From assembly GCA_002371215.1 (NCBI GenBank), contig DFGL01000049.1, forward strand, positions 13,413 to 23,083: DNA of 9,671 bases, read 5' to 3'. Below the pieces are notes generated by a model that ran no database searches, was not told the origin of the DNA, and saw only the letters and a program-made list of their open reading frames with translations. Made by a program: the position numbers and the translations under genes. Shown here one piece after another: positions 1 through 6,331 of this stretch. The DNA comes from Ruminococcaceae bacterium UBA3751 (GTDB taxonomy: Bacteria; Bacillota; Clostridia; Oscillospirales; Acutalibacteraceae). How positions within the stretch are numbered: the first letter of the stretch is position 1; every line of letters starts with the position of its first letter.

Positions 1-25
1 GCTCTACCAACTGAGCCACACCAGC
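1..25 (-). tRNA. tRNA, 5' part only (runs off the left edge)
   Basis: Read on the minus strand from position 25, the sequence has the layout of a tRNA 5' half: a 7-nt acceptor strand GCTGGTG, the linker TG, then a D arm with GCTC paired to GAGC around the loop AGTTGGTA. The anticodon, T arm and 3' end lie outside the window, so the amino acid cannot be read. The acceptor strand is compatible with a clostridial tRNA-Thr, but that is only a guess. The tRNA begins 20 nt after the stop codon of the lipoprotein gene, with no terminator hairpin between them. It may therefore be reached by read-through transcription or start from a promoter inside that gene. Confidence 0.85.
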
Positions 26-45
26 GTTTATTGACTTTTTCTTTG

Positions 46-426
46 TTAGAACATTCCGTAATTAACAATCTTCCAACCGTCGTTGTTTTTTTCGAGTTCC
101 CAAGACCATCCGGAGTATGTAGTATTGCTTTCAAATCCTTCACTATATGAATGCTTTCCTGTTTCAAATTCGCCGAAAAAGACAACGCCATTTTCAGTGT
201 CTTTATTATACTCAAGTTCTAATAATTTACAATCTGTATAGCCTGAAAATTCATTCTTAATACATTCAGTAGCAGATTTTAAATCCTCTTCCGAATACCT
301 GCTGTTTTCAGTTAAAGTTATAACAACATGACTCGTGTCGCCCTTATGCGATGTATTATCGCAACCAGTTAACAGCAAAGCAATAACGAAAAATACTGTA
401 ATAATATAAAAAATAGTTCTTTTCAT
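46..426 (-). CDS. small secreted lipoprotein, unknown function
   Basis: This encodes 126 residues from the ATG at 426. The N-terminus is a classic lipoprotein signal: MKRT, a hydrophobic run of about 14 residues, then the lipobox L-T-G-C with the lipidated Cys at residue 22. The mature part is about 104 residues, acidic and aromatic, and ends in a Ser/Trp-rich stretch (SGWSWELEK, DGWKIVNYG). This resembles the C-terminus of small lipoproteins common in gut Clostridia, but I cannot assign a function. The frame stays open to an ATG at 462. I prefer 426 because it puts the signal peptide at the very N-terminus and has an AAGGAT ribosome binding site just upstream, whereas the 462 start lies in a repeat. 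It is a plausible substrate of the Lgt encoded at 5078-6013. It is separated from pncC by 173 nt, so it may have its own promoter, which I could not identify with confidence. Confidence 0.85.
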   Translation of the reverse strand: MKRTIFYIITVFFVIALLLTGCDNTSHKGDTSHVVITLTENSRYSEEDLKSATECIKNEFSGYTDCKLLELEYNKDTENGVVFFGEFETGKHSYSEGFESNTTYSGWSWELEKNNDGWKIVNYGMF

Positions 427-460
427 TATTGTATCCTTATCTACTTCCCGAGACCTGCGC

Positions 461-500
461 ATTATGAATTCGGATTTCGGAATTCGGAATTATTGATAAT
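461..500. repeat. short 7-bp tandem repeat with inverted AT-rich ends
   Basis: Three consecutive 7-bp units of the form WTTCGGA lie at 468-474, 475-481 and 482-488. They are flanked by ATTAT at 461-465 and its complement ATAAT at 496-500. The element sits in the non-coding gap upstream of the lipoprotein gene. I see no other copy in this window. Similar AATTCGGA-type strings occur as intergenic repeats in gut Firmicutes as far as I recall; whether this is a member of a genome-wide family needs the whole genome. Confidence 0.5.
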
Positions 501-599
501 TACAGCGGCGGATTATTTATTTTTTTAAACGCCGGCAACTACTTCTTTTACATATTGCGAATTGCAACATTGATATAATACATTATCGGGAGAAAAAAA
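463..599. other. intergenic gap between pncC and the lipoprotein gene
   Basis: No gene or RNA is recognisable here. Right after the pncC stop the minus strand has a short T run without a convincing hairpin before it, so termination is uncertain. A weak 5-bp stem (CGGCG/CGCCG, about 507-534) encloses an AT-rich loop of about 20 nt. On the minus strand a CATAAT box near 460-465 could be a -10 element, with only a poor TTCCGA -35 at 17-nt spacing. An extended -10-like TGATATAAT on the plus strand (571-579) points into the back of pncC and has no suitable gene. The 7-bp repeat at 468-488 is the only clear structure. Confidence 0.4.
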
Positions 600-1076
600 T
601 CAAGTATTATTTAATATTTCAATCAGAGTTTTGAAAACAAAATCCTTTGAAGCGTTTCTCACCTGCTGCCGACCTATATTACCGAAATGCTTAGTAAAGT
701 TTTTGCACTCGCCGTTTACCGAAAATCCGAAGCAGACCGTACCGACGGGTTTTTCCTCCGTGCCGCCGCTCGGACCCGCAATACCGGAAACACCTACGCC
801 GACCTCACAACCTGCTGTTTTTGCAACGCCGAGCGCCATTTCGCGCGCAACGGTTTCGCTGACAACGCCGTATTTTTCAATACTTTCGGGCAATACGCCG
901 AGATACCTGATTTTAGCTTCATTGGCATAGGTAACGAAGGAGACGTCAAGCACCTTAGAGGCGTCGGGTACGTTAACAAGCGTTGAGGCGCAAAGCCCCG
1001 CAGTACAGCTTTCTGCGAAGGCTATGCGGTATCCCTTATTTATTAAGATTTCCACAAGATTGTTTTCAACAGGCAT
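600..1076 (-). CDS. pncC: PncC / CinA C-terminal-domain amidohydrolase (stand-alone)
   Basis: This is a 158-residue protein covering the whole CinA C-terminal domain and nothing else, the normal size for stand-alone PncC. Members hydrolyse nicotinamide mononucleotide to nicotinate mononucleotide plus ammonia in cytoplasmic pyridine-nucleotide recycling. The nucleophile motif AESCTAG is at 21-27 (Ser23). The VTYANEAK segment at 48-55 carries the conserved Lys55, and the glycine-rich GVSGIAGPSGG stretch at 95-105 is followed by KPVGTV. A late GRQQVR motif at 135-140 is also typical. The start at 1076 has a GAGG ribosome binding site in GAGGATTAAACT. It lies 51 nt after the secreted phosphoesterase gene and is probably the last gene of the lgt cluster. 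The N-terminal nucleotide-binding (MoCF-like) domain of full CinA is absent, so the competence-linked name cinA is less apt. Confidence 0.92.
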   Translation of the reverse strand: MPVENNLVEILINKGYRIAFAESCTAGLCASTLVNVPDASKVLDVSFVTYANEAKIRYLGVLPESIEKYGVVSETVAREMALGVAKTAGCEVGVGVSGIAGPSGGTEEKPVGTVCFGFSVNGECKNFTKHFGNIGRQQVRNASKDFVFKTLIEILNNT

Positions 1077-1105
1077 AGTTTAATCCTCAGAATCATTGAG
1101 ATAGC

Positions 1106-1127
1106 GGGAGGGCGCGGAGCCCCTCCC
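1106..1127. other. GC-rich hairpin at the end of the phosphoesterase gene
   Basis: GGGAGGG (1106-1112) pairs fully with CCCTCCC (1121-1127) around an 8-nt loop. One arm lies directly against the TAG stop (1128-1130) of the minus-strand phosphoesterase gene. On the minus strand no T run follows, so it is a poor intrinsic terminator in that direction. It could act as an mRNA stability or processing element between this gene and pncC. On the plus strand it is followed by TACTTTATTTT, which could stop antisense transcription. Confidence 0.55.
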
Positions 1128-2321
1128 CTACTTTATTTTAAAATATTTTACTATCTTTCCCGCTTTTTTATATTTACCCCTAAACGTAACGGTAACCTTA
1201 TACTTACCGGGCTTTTTTCTACCCTTCCGGTACTTAACGGTATAGTACTTTTTGGGGATAATCCCGCCCTTTGAATTATAGGCTTTAACTGTTGGCTTTT
1301 TAACCTTTTTATCGTATTTGAACTTTGTTTTTGAAAGCTTAACGTTACGGACATAGAGGTTAATATTTATATCGTATTTAGGAAGATATTTGCCGGTATC
1401 AAAATTCCTTGCGCGGAAGAGAACCTGATTATTATAAACCTCAAGCATATAGCCTATACCGTTATTATTATACTTTCCGTCCTCGTTATCAATAGAAACG
1501 GAGGGAAGATTTACGGAGTGGATATTGCCTATACGCTGATAGTTATACTTGCCGAGCCCTGTGTGGAGGTGACCCGTAATGAGAATTGCGTTGGCGTATT
1601 TATTGAGAATATTCTTAACGTCGTCAGACTGCGCGCCGATAGTTCCCGCGGAATCAATAGAGCTTCCCCAGGTATCGGGCAGACCGTGGGTATTTTTAAG
1701 CGGCTGATGAACAATTACGAAGGCGGGGCGGTTGTTTTTGCAGGCTGATTTAAGCTCCTTATCAAGCCATTTAAGCTGCTTTTTGCTGATTTCAGCCTCT
1801 TCAAGAGTTGCCGCCTCGCTGCCGAGCACTATAAATTTATAGCCGTTCACCTTATAGGAATAATATGCTTTCTTAATTCTGAGTTTACTGCCGACATTTC
1901 TGTTAAGGCGGTTAGTAAAGGTAGTAAATTTATAAATAGCATCATCGTAATCGTGGACTCTTATATCGTGGTTACCCGTAGCGTTAATATAATTTTTAAC
2001 GCCCATATCCTTAATATCGTCGTAGACCCAGTCCCATTCGTCCTGTATACAGTTTTCCGTTATATCCCCCGCAAGAATAAGGGCGTCAATCGGCGCTTTT
2101 TTATTATTCTTAACGTCGTTTGCTGAGGAGATAAGATAAGGCTCACGCTCGGTTAAATAATGCGAAACCTGAGGGTCGCCCCACGCAACGCAATGCAGCT
2201 TTACGCTCTTTTTCAGCGGCTTTATTGCATCCGCTGAAGCGTAAGCGCATAGCGGCGAAAAGGCGCAGATAAGCATTACAAACGAAAGTATAACCGATAA
2301 TGTTTTCTTAGCTTTGTTCAT
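1128..2321 (-). CDS. secreted calcineurin-like metallophosphoesterase with C-terminal basic Ig-like domain
   Basis: This encodes 397 residues from the ATG at 2321. Residues 1-30 form a Sec signal peptide (MNKAKK, hydrophobic core, AYASA cleavage region), so the enzyme is exported. The phosphoesterase domain spans about 40-310 and shows the metal-ligand motifs in order: GDPQ (48-51), AGD (84-86), GNHD (116-119), VHQP around His205, and GHLH (250-253). The first motif has Gln where most members have His (D-x-H), a variant also known in CPPED1-like enzymes. From about 326 to the end lies a Lys/Tyr-rich Ig-like domain of the kind appended to secreted proteins in gut Clostridia, perhaps a wall or glycan anchor. 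The substrate is unknown. The in-frame ATG at 2336 is rejected because the GAGGAAAACAGTG ribosome binding site serves 2321. The start overlaps the end of the CNNM/CorC gene by 14 nt, which suggests translational coupling. Confidence 0.9.
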   Translation of the reverse strand: MNKAKKTLSVILSFVMLICAFSPLCAYASADAIKPLKKSVKLHCVAWGDPQVSHYLTEREPYLISSANDVKNNKKAPIDALILAGDITENCIQDEWDWVYDDIKDMGVKNYINATGNHDIRVHDYDDAIYKFTTFTNRLNRNVGSKLRIKKAYYSYKVNGYKFIVLGSEAATLEEAEISKKQLKWLDKELKSACKNNRPAFVIVHQPLKNTHGLPDTWGSSIDSAGTIGAQSDDVKNILNKYANAILITGHLHTGLGKYNYQRIGNIHSVNLPSVSIDNEDGKYNNNGIGYMLEVYNNQVLFRARNFDTGKYLPKYDININLYVRNVKLSKTKFKYDKKVKKPTVKAYNSKGGIIPKKYYTVKYRKGRKKPGKYKVTVTFRGKYKKAGKIVKYFKIK

Positions 2322-3633
2322 CACTGTTTTCCTCATTGATTTTTTTAGTTACTGTTGCAAACTCAACAATATGATTTTTAACCGAACGGACTGAAATATT
2401 AAACTCAGGGGTTTCACATTCAAAGATTTCGCCGTCATTGGGAACGCGCTGGATAATGGAATAGATATAACCGTTAAAGGTATCGTACATATCCTCATCC
2501 TTAAGATTAACGCCGAGCGCCTCCGAAACCTCGTCAATATCGGCGGAGCCCTGAATTCTCCAGCTGTTATCCGTAAGATGCTGAATATCCTTATGGGTTA
2601 ACGTATCCTCAGGCTCATAAATATCTCCGACAAGGGCTTCCATTAAATCGTGGAGAGTAATAATCCCCTCAAAGCCGCCGTACTCATCAATAATAACGGC
2701 AAGATAGCGCCTTGTACGCTTCATCTTTGCAAAAAGGACGTTTGCCTTCATACCGCTCGGTATATAATAGGGCTCGTCCAGCGCTTTGGCGATAACGTTG
2801 CGCTTACTTTTCGTTTTTAAACGGAAGTAATCCTTAGTATCAAGTATACCGATAATGTTCTCATTATTCTCTTTAAAAACGGGATAATACGAATGGCGGG
2901 TTTCATATATCATTTTATTCCACACCTCAATTGTATCATCCGCGTCAAGCAGGTCAACGTCCACCCTGTGGGTACAAATCTGTTCAACGGTTGTATCGTT
3001 AAACTCAAACACGTTCTGAATAATCTCGTTTTCATATTCCTTGATAGTACCCTGCTCCCTGCCCTGAGAAAGAAGCATACGGATTTCCTCCTCGGTTACA
3101 ACCTCGTCGTTTTCATTGGGGTTAATTCCGAAAAGGCGCAGAACAAGGTTGGTTGAAGCGGTGAGAATAAACACGACGGGCTTAAACACTACCGAAACGC
3201 CGTAGAGCATTGTGCTCATACCGAGCGCCATTTGCTCTGCTCTTTTCATAGCAACGCGCTTTGGAACAAGCTCGCCGAAAACGAGGTTGAAATACGCGAG
3301 GACGATAGTTATAACTATAACCACTACGGTATTCAGCATTTTTTCATTCGCACTGACGCCTGACGATACCAGCCATTTTACAACGGGCTCGGCAAAGCTG
3401 TCCGCGGCAAAGGCGCTTGAAAGTAGCCCCGCAAGAGTTATTGCAACCTGAATTGTTGCGAGAAAGCGGGAGGGTTGTTCAACGAGCTTTGAAAGACGTA
3501 CGGCTTTTTTATTACCCTCGTTAGTGAGCTGATGAAGCCTTGCGTCGTTCATTGATATTACCGCAATCTCAGCGCTTGCAAAAACTGCGTTTAAAAATAT
3601 TAAAACTAATAATAGAATTAATTTACCAATCAT
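2308..3633 (-). CDS. CNNM/CorC (HlyC/CorC) family membrane protein with CBS pair
   Basis: This 441-residue protein has the standard three-part architecture. The DUF21/CNNM membrane domain covers about 1-190 and contains hydrophobic helices and the conserved NLVFGELVPKR motif at 116-126. A cytoplasmic CBS pair covers about 215-340 and includes the IIDEYGGFEGIIT signature near 314-326. A CorC_HlyC domain covers about 355-430. Characterised relatives are linked to Mg2+ (and Na+) efflux or homeostasis; older hemolysin names are misleading, and the substrate here is unproven. The ATG follows the folD stop by one base (TAAAATG) and has no recognisable ribosome binding site in the preceding 25 nt. 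Translation therefore probably depends on ribosomes finishing folD. The N-terminus matches the family, so the start is right despite the missing site. It overlaps the next gene by 14 nt. Confidence 0.93.
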   Translation of the reverse strand: MIGKLILLLVLIFLNAVFASAEIAVISMNDARLHQLTNEGNKKAVRLSKLVEQPSRFLATIQVAITLAGLLSSAFAADSFAEPVVKWLVSSGVSANEKMLNTVVVIVITIVLAYFNLVFGELVPKRVAMKRAEQMALGMSTMLYGVSVVFKPVVFILTASTNLVLRLFGINPNENDEVVTEEEIRMLLSQGREQGTIKEYENEIIQNVFEFNDTTVEQICTHRVDVDLLDADDTIEVWNKMIYETRHSYYPVFKENNENIIGILDTKDYFRLKTKSKRNVIAKALDEPYYIPSGMKANVLFAKMKRTRRYLAVIIDEYGGFEGIITLHDLMEALVGDIYEPEDTLTHKDIQHLTDNSWRIQGSADIDEVSEALGVNLKDEDMYDTFNGYIYSIIQRVPNDGEIFECETPEFNISVRSVKNHIVEFATVTKKINEENSDEQS

Positions 3634-3634
3634 T

Positions 3635-4486
3635 TTATTTTATATTATTCTGTATTTTCGCCGCTGTAAGCGTATTGCGCATAAGCATTGAAATAGTCAT
3701 AGGTCCTACACCGCCCGGAACGGGAGTAATGAAGGAGCATTTATCCTTAACGTTTTCAAAATCGACGTCGCCGCAGAGCTTACCGTTTTCATCCCTGTTC
3801 ATACCGACATCAATTACAACTGCGCCGTCCTTTACCATATCGGCAGTTACGAACTTAGCCCTGCCGATAGCGGCAACAAGAATATCCGCGGTTTTGGTTA
3901 CCTCTTTTAAGTCAACCGTTCTTGAATGGGTTATTTCAACGGTTGCATTGGCGTGAAGAAGAAGCATTGCCATAGGCTTGCCTACGATATTGCTTCTGCC
4001 GATTACTACAGCCTTTTTACCGCTTACATCAACGCCCGTTGACTTAATGAGCTCCATAACTCCCGCGGGAGTACAGGGAAGGAAATTATAATCGCCTATC
4101 ATAATTGCGCCGACGTTTTCGGGGTGAAAGGCGTCAACGTCCTTCTTCGGGTCAATGCGGTTGATAACCTCTTTATCATCAAGATGAGAGGGCAGCGGAA
4201 GCTGGCAGAGAATACCGTTAATTTTTTCGTCCTTATTGAGCCTGTCAACAAGGGCGTTGAGCTCGTCCTGTGTAGTTTCTGCGGGAAGAGCGTACTTTTC
4301 ACTGTAAAAGCCGCACTCCTCGCAGGCTCTTTCCTTATTGCGAACGTAAACCTGAGAGGCGGGGTCATCGCCTACGATTATAACCGCAAGCCCGGGGGTT
4401 ACCCCCTTTGCCTTGAGCTCATCACATTCTTTTTTTACCTGTTCTTTAACCGCTTTTGATACGGCTTTTCCGTCAATAATCTGCAT
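3635..4486 (-). CDS. folD: bifunctional methylenetetrahydrofolate dehydrogenase / cyclohydrolase FolD
   Basis: This full-length 283-residue cytoplasmic enzyme interconverts 5,10-methylene-THF, 5,10-methenyl-THF and 10-formyl-THF, using NADP+ in most bacteria. The N-terminal catalytic domain contains Y47-VRN-K51, the Tyr and Lys of the active site. QLPLP follows at 95-99 and DVDAFHPENVG at 116-126 (often DVDGFH in relatives). The Rossmann half has the signature VIGRSNIVGKP at 161-171, and the C-terminal signature PVPGGVGPMT is at 255-264. The start at 4486 is fixed by a strong GGAGG six bases upstream. It lies 31 nt after the Fn3-like gene and one base before the CNNM/CorC gene. Its place in a surface-protein cluster does not suggest any special role. 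Confidence 0.97.
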   Translation of the reverse strand: MQIIDGKAVSKAVKEQVKKECDELKAKGVTPGLAVIIVGDDPASQVYVRNKERACEECGFYSEKYALPAETTQDELNALVDRLNKDEKINGILCQLPLPSHLDDKEVINRIDPKKDVDAFHPENVGAIMIGDYNFLPCTPAGVMELIKSTGVDVSGKKAVVIGRSNIVGKPMAMLLLHANATVEITHSRTVDLKEVTKTADILVAAIGRAKFVTADMVKDGAVVIDVGMNRDENGKLCGDVDFENVKDKCSFITPVPGGVGPMTISMLMRNTLTAAKIQNNIK

Positions 4487-4517
4487 ATTATTCCTCCGTG
4501 GGACTTATATCTTCATA

Positions 4518-5069
4518 TTAAAATGTAGCTGTTACGCTTGTAATTTCTTTTGAAGTTGCTACCTGCTTTTTTGTAGTGCCGGTTAATGTGGCTTGTGTTA
4601 TTTTAGTAGATTTTTCAACTTTTCTTTTTGTTGTTAGTTCCTTATTATTAACTGTAACAGTAACTGCTTTTTTTATATTTTTATCATAAATTGCAGTATT
4701 GATACCGAATTTTTTCCATTTACTGTAAAGCTTCTTTTTCCCCGTTTGCTTATAGGTTCTTATTCTGAAAAAGTAATATTCGCCGCCGAAAACATTTTTA
4801 ATTGTCTTTTTTGTTCTATTTGAATTCTTTATAACTATTTTCTTTTTGTTCTTATAATTGCTTCTCAACGAATACTGTATCTGATATCCGCTTATTCCTG
4901 AAACTTTTTTCCATTTTAATTCTATTGAATTACCGTTATCAAGGACGCTGACGCTTGTTATTTTTGTATTTTTCGGTTTTGATGATGCGTAAGCGTTTAT
5001 AAACGATAGAGATGAACTCATTAACAAAACCAATATTGATATAGTAACAATAATCCTTTTAATCTTCAC
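4518..5069 (-). CDS. small secreted fibronectin type III-like protein
   Basis: This encodes 183 residues starting at a GTG (5067-5069). The AGGTGA ribosome binding site overlaps the lgt stop codon, so translation is likely coupled to lgt. Residues 1-29 are a Sec signal peptide (MKIKR, hydrophobic core, INAYAS). Residues about 36-124 look like one Fn3 domain: an ELKWKKVSGISGYQIQY strand pair, then EYYFFRIRTYK and LYSKWK, the spacing seen in Fn3 modules of clostridial surface proteins. The remaining 55 or so residues are Thr/Lys-rich, low in complexity and without a known domain; there is no LPXTG anchor. The protein is strongly basic and would be released or held on the wall by charge. The gene is visibly richer in A+T than lgt and folD on either side, which fits a later insertion into a housekeeping cluster. 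The function is unknown. Confidence 0.85.
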   Translation of the reverse strand: MKIKRIIVTISILVLLMSSSLSFINAYASSKPKNTKITSVSVLDNGNSIELKWKKVSGISGYQIQYSLRSNYKNKKKIVIKNSNRTKKTIKNVFGGEYYFFRIRTYKQTGKKKLYSKWKKFGINTAIYDKNIKKAVTVTVNNKELTTKRKVEKSTKITQATLTGTTKKQVATSKEITSVTATF

Positions 5070-5077
5070 TTAGTCAC

Positions 5078-6013
5078 CTACTTAGCTTTCTTTTTCTTTT
5101 CGGATTTCGGGCGTTCGGCGGGGATAATCGGGAGCATACGCTCGGGGAGCTTGTTTTGCTTTGTCCTTATCATAAAGTAAACAAAGAACGCGAGCGCTAC
5201 TACAACGATAATTGCCGAGAGGAGCTGAGAAACGCGGATAGTTGTATTGGCAATATATAGCGAATCCGTTCGCATTCCCTCAACTATCATTCTTTCCGCT
5301 CCGTAAAGCACACCGTAGAGCATAAATACTTCGCCCTTGAACTTACGGAATTTAGTTACGATAATATGGAGAACGAGGAAGCTGAGAAGGCACCATACGC
5401 TCTCGTATAAAAAAGTCGGGTGAACGGGTAAATCGGGGTTAACCGTCATACCCTTTTCAGCGAGCGCTTCGGCAGACGACTGAAGCGTTGCCTGAATTTT
5501 AGGCGACCACATTCTGAAAAGCGCGGTCGTTGTATTTGAGCCGAAAGCCTCCTGATTAAAGAAGTTGCCCCAGCGGCCTATTCCCTGACCGATAAGAAGC
5601 CCTAAAGCGCCTAAATCAAGCAGGTTAAGAAAATCAATTTTGCCTATTTTACAGCCGATTGCAGCGCCTATCAGCGCGCCGATAATTCCGCCGTAAATTG
5701 CAATTCCGCCGTTCCATATAGCAGGAATTTCATTAAGATGGACGGAATAGTAATCCCATTCAAAAGCGACGTAGTACAGCCTTGCGCAGACGATTCCGAA
5801 CAGCGTTCCCCAGATTAATACATCCGTCATACCGTCAAGACTCATTTTCCATTTCCATGCGCCTCTTCCGCCGTAAAGCACGGCAAGTCCGAAGCCAAAG
5901 GCGATAATAAGCCCGTAGAATTTCACATCGTGGCCGAAAAGCGAGAACGCTACAGACGGCAGATTGAACTCCAAACCGAGCCCTTCAAAGGTAACTCTTG
6001 TAAAATCACTCAT
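5078..6013 (-). CDS. lgt: phosphatidylglycerol-prolipoprotein diacylglyceryl transferase Lgt
   Basis: Lgt moves diacylglycerol from phosphatidylglycerol to the lipobox Cys of preprolipoproteins in the cytoplasmic membrane, the first lipoprotein maturation step. The 311-residue product has about seven hydrophobic segments and the Lgt signature GRWGNFFNQEAFG at 146-158. HPTFLYES is at 198-205 and the late ERMIVEGMRTD motif at 240-250. Where E. coli has the essential His103 (HGG), this protein has Tyr in GGIAIYGG (102-109), a substitution also found in other Firmicutes. The tail after about 285 is a charged cytoplasmic extension ending in a Lys run. The start has an AAAGGA ribosome binding site 7-8 nt upstream and a clear promoter at 6060-6088. 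It appears to be the first gene of the cluster, followed after 8 nt by the Fn3-like gene. Confidence 0.97.
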   Translation of the reverse strand: MSDFTRVTFEGLGLEFNLPSVAFSLFGHDVKFYGLIIAFGFGLAVLYGGRGAWKWKMSLDGMTDVLIWGTLFGIVCARLYYVAFEWDYYSVHLNEIPAIWNGGIAIYGGIIGALIGAAIGCKIGKIDFLNLLDLGALGLLIGQGIGRWGNFFNQEAFGSNTTTALFRMWSPKIQATLQSSAEALAEKGMTVNPDLPVHPTFLYESVWCLLSFLVLHIIVTKFRKFKGEVFMLYGVLYGAERMIVEGMRTDSLYIANTTIRVSQLLSAIIVVVALAFFVYFMIRTKQNKLPERMLPIIPAERPKSEKKKKAK

Positions 6014-6059
6014 TTTATAATTCCTTTCAAAGCAAGAATAAAGACTTCTGCAATTTAAT

Positions 6060-6088
6060 ATTATACCATATAATTGTTATAATTTCCA
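6060..6088 (-). promoter_or_regulatory. sigma-A promoter with extended -10 for the lgt cluster
   Basis: On the minus strand the -10 hexamer is a perfect TATAAT (6060-6065) preceded by TGG, giving the extended form TGnTATAAT. At 17-nt spacing lies TGGAAA (6083-6088), a fair -35. Transcription would begin near 6053, leaving a leader of about 40 nt before the lgt start at 6013. I see no riboswitch or operator in that short leader. The promoter sits immediately after the stop of the 76-aa gene, without a hairpin terminator between. Confidence 0.75.
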
Positions 6089-6091
6089 TAT

Positions 6092-6322
6092 TTAATTAAA
6101 TAAAATATCAATAAGCGAAACTAAAAGATTTTCGTCAGTATCAAATGAGATAATATATAAAAGCGCTAAAACAAACGCTTTATCGCGCTCGTTTTTCTGG
6201 GAGAGAATTAGAGAGACGATATCGCTTCTCTTCAATTCATCCCCCTGCTCTTTTGCTTTATTTCTCATTTCCTGAACGCGGCGCTTTGCCTCAGTGATAT
6301 CGCTGTAATTAAATTCGGGCAT
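6092..6322 (-). CDS. small protein of unknown function (76 aa)
   Basis: I do not recognise this protein. It has 76 residues from an ATG with a very strong ribosome binding site (AAGGAGG, four bases upstream), which makes expression credible despite its size. The first half is charged and predicted helical (KRRVQEMRNKAKEQ, 13-26). The second half has amphipathic to hydrophobic helices (IVSLIL at 35-40; AFVLALLYIISF at 49-60; NLLVSLIDILF at 65-75). There is no signal peptide or Cys. It could be a helical-bundle cytoplasmic protein or a weakly membrane-associated one; the hydrophobic runs are short and interrupted by acidic residues. It is divergent from the phosphodiesterase gene and stops four bases before the lgt promoter, so it could be a minor upstream member of the lgt transcript. 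Confidence 0.75.
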   Translation of the reverse strand: MPEFNYSDITEAKRRVQEMRNKAKEQGDELKRSDIVSLILSQKNERDKAFVLALLYIISFDTDENLLVSLIDILFN

Positions 6323-6331
6323 AATTCCTCC

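Noticed and set aside
427..462. Upstream ATG at 462 as the lipoprotein start
   Set aside because: It would put 12 charged residues before the signal peptide, it lies in the repeat, and the AAGGAT site fits the ATG at 426.
571..579. Extended -10-like TGATATAAT on the plus strand
   Set aside because: There is no matching -35 at 16-18 nt and no plus-strand gene downstream; it points into the back of pncC.
631..986. Plus-strand open frames opposite pncC
   Set aside because: They are antisense to a well-supported gene, have no ribosome binding site and give low-complexity Pro/Thr- or Arg-rich products without family features.
2322..2336. ATG at 2336 as the phosphoesterase start
   Set aside because: It adds only five residues, and GAGG lies between it and the ATG at 2321, at the right distance to serve the latter.
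3540..3956. Plus-strand frame of 138 codons across the folD/CorC junction
   Set aside because: It is antisense to two clear genes and its sequence is the mirror of their codon pattern; no start signal is seen.
5684..5710. Tyr in place of E. coli His103 in Lgt as a sign of an inactive enzyme
   Set aside because: The same GGIAIYGG form occurs in other Firmicutes Lgt proteins as far as I recall, and all other motifs are intact.
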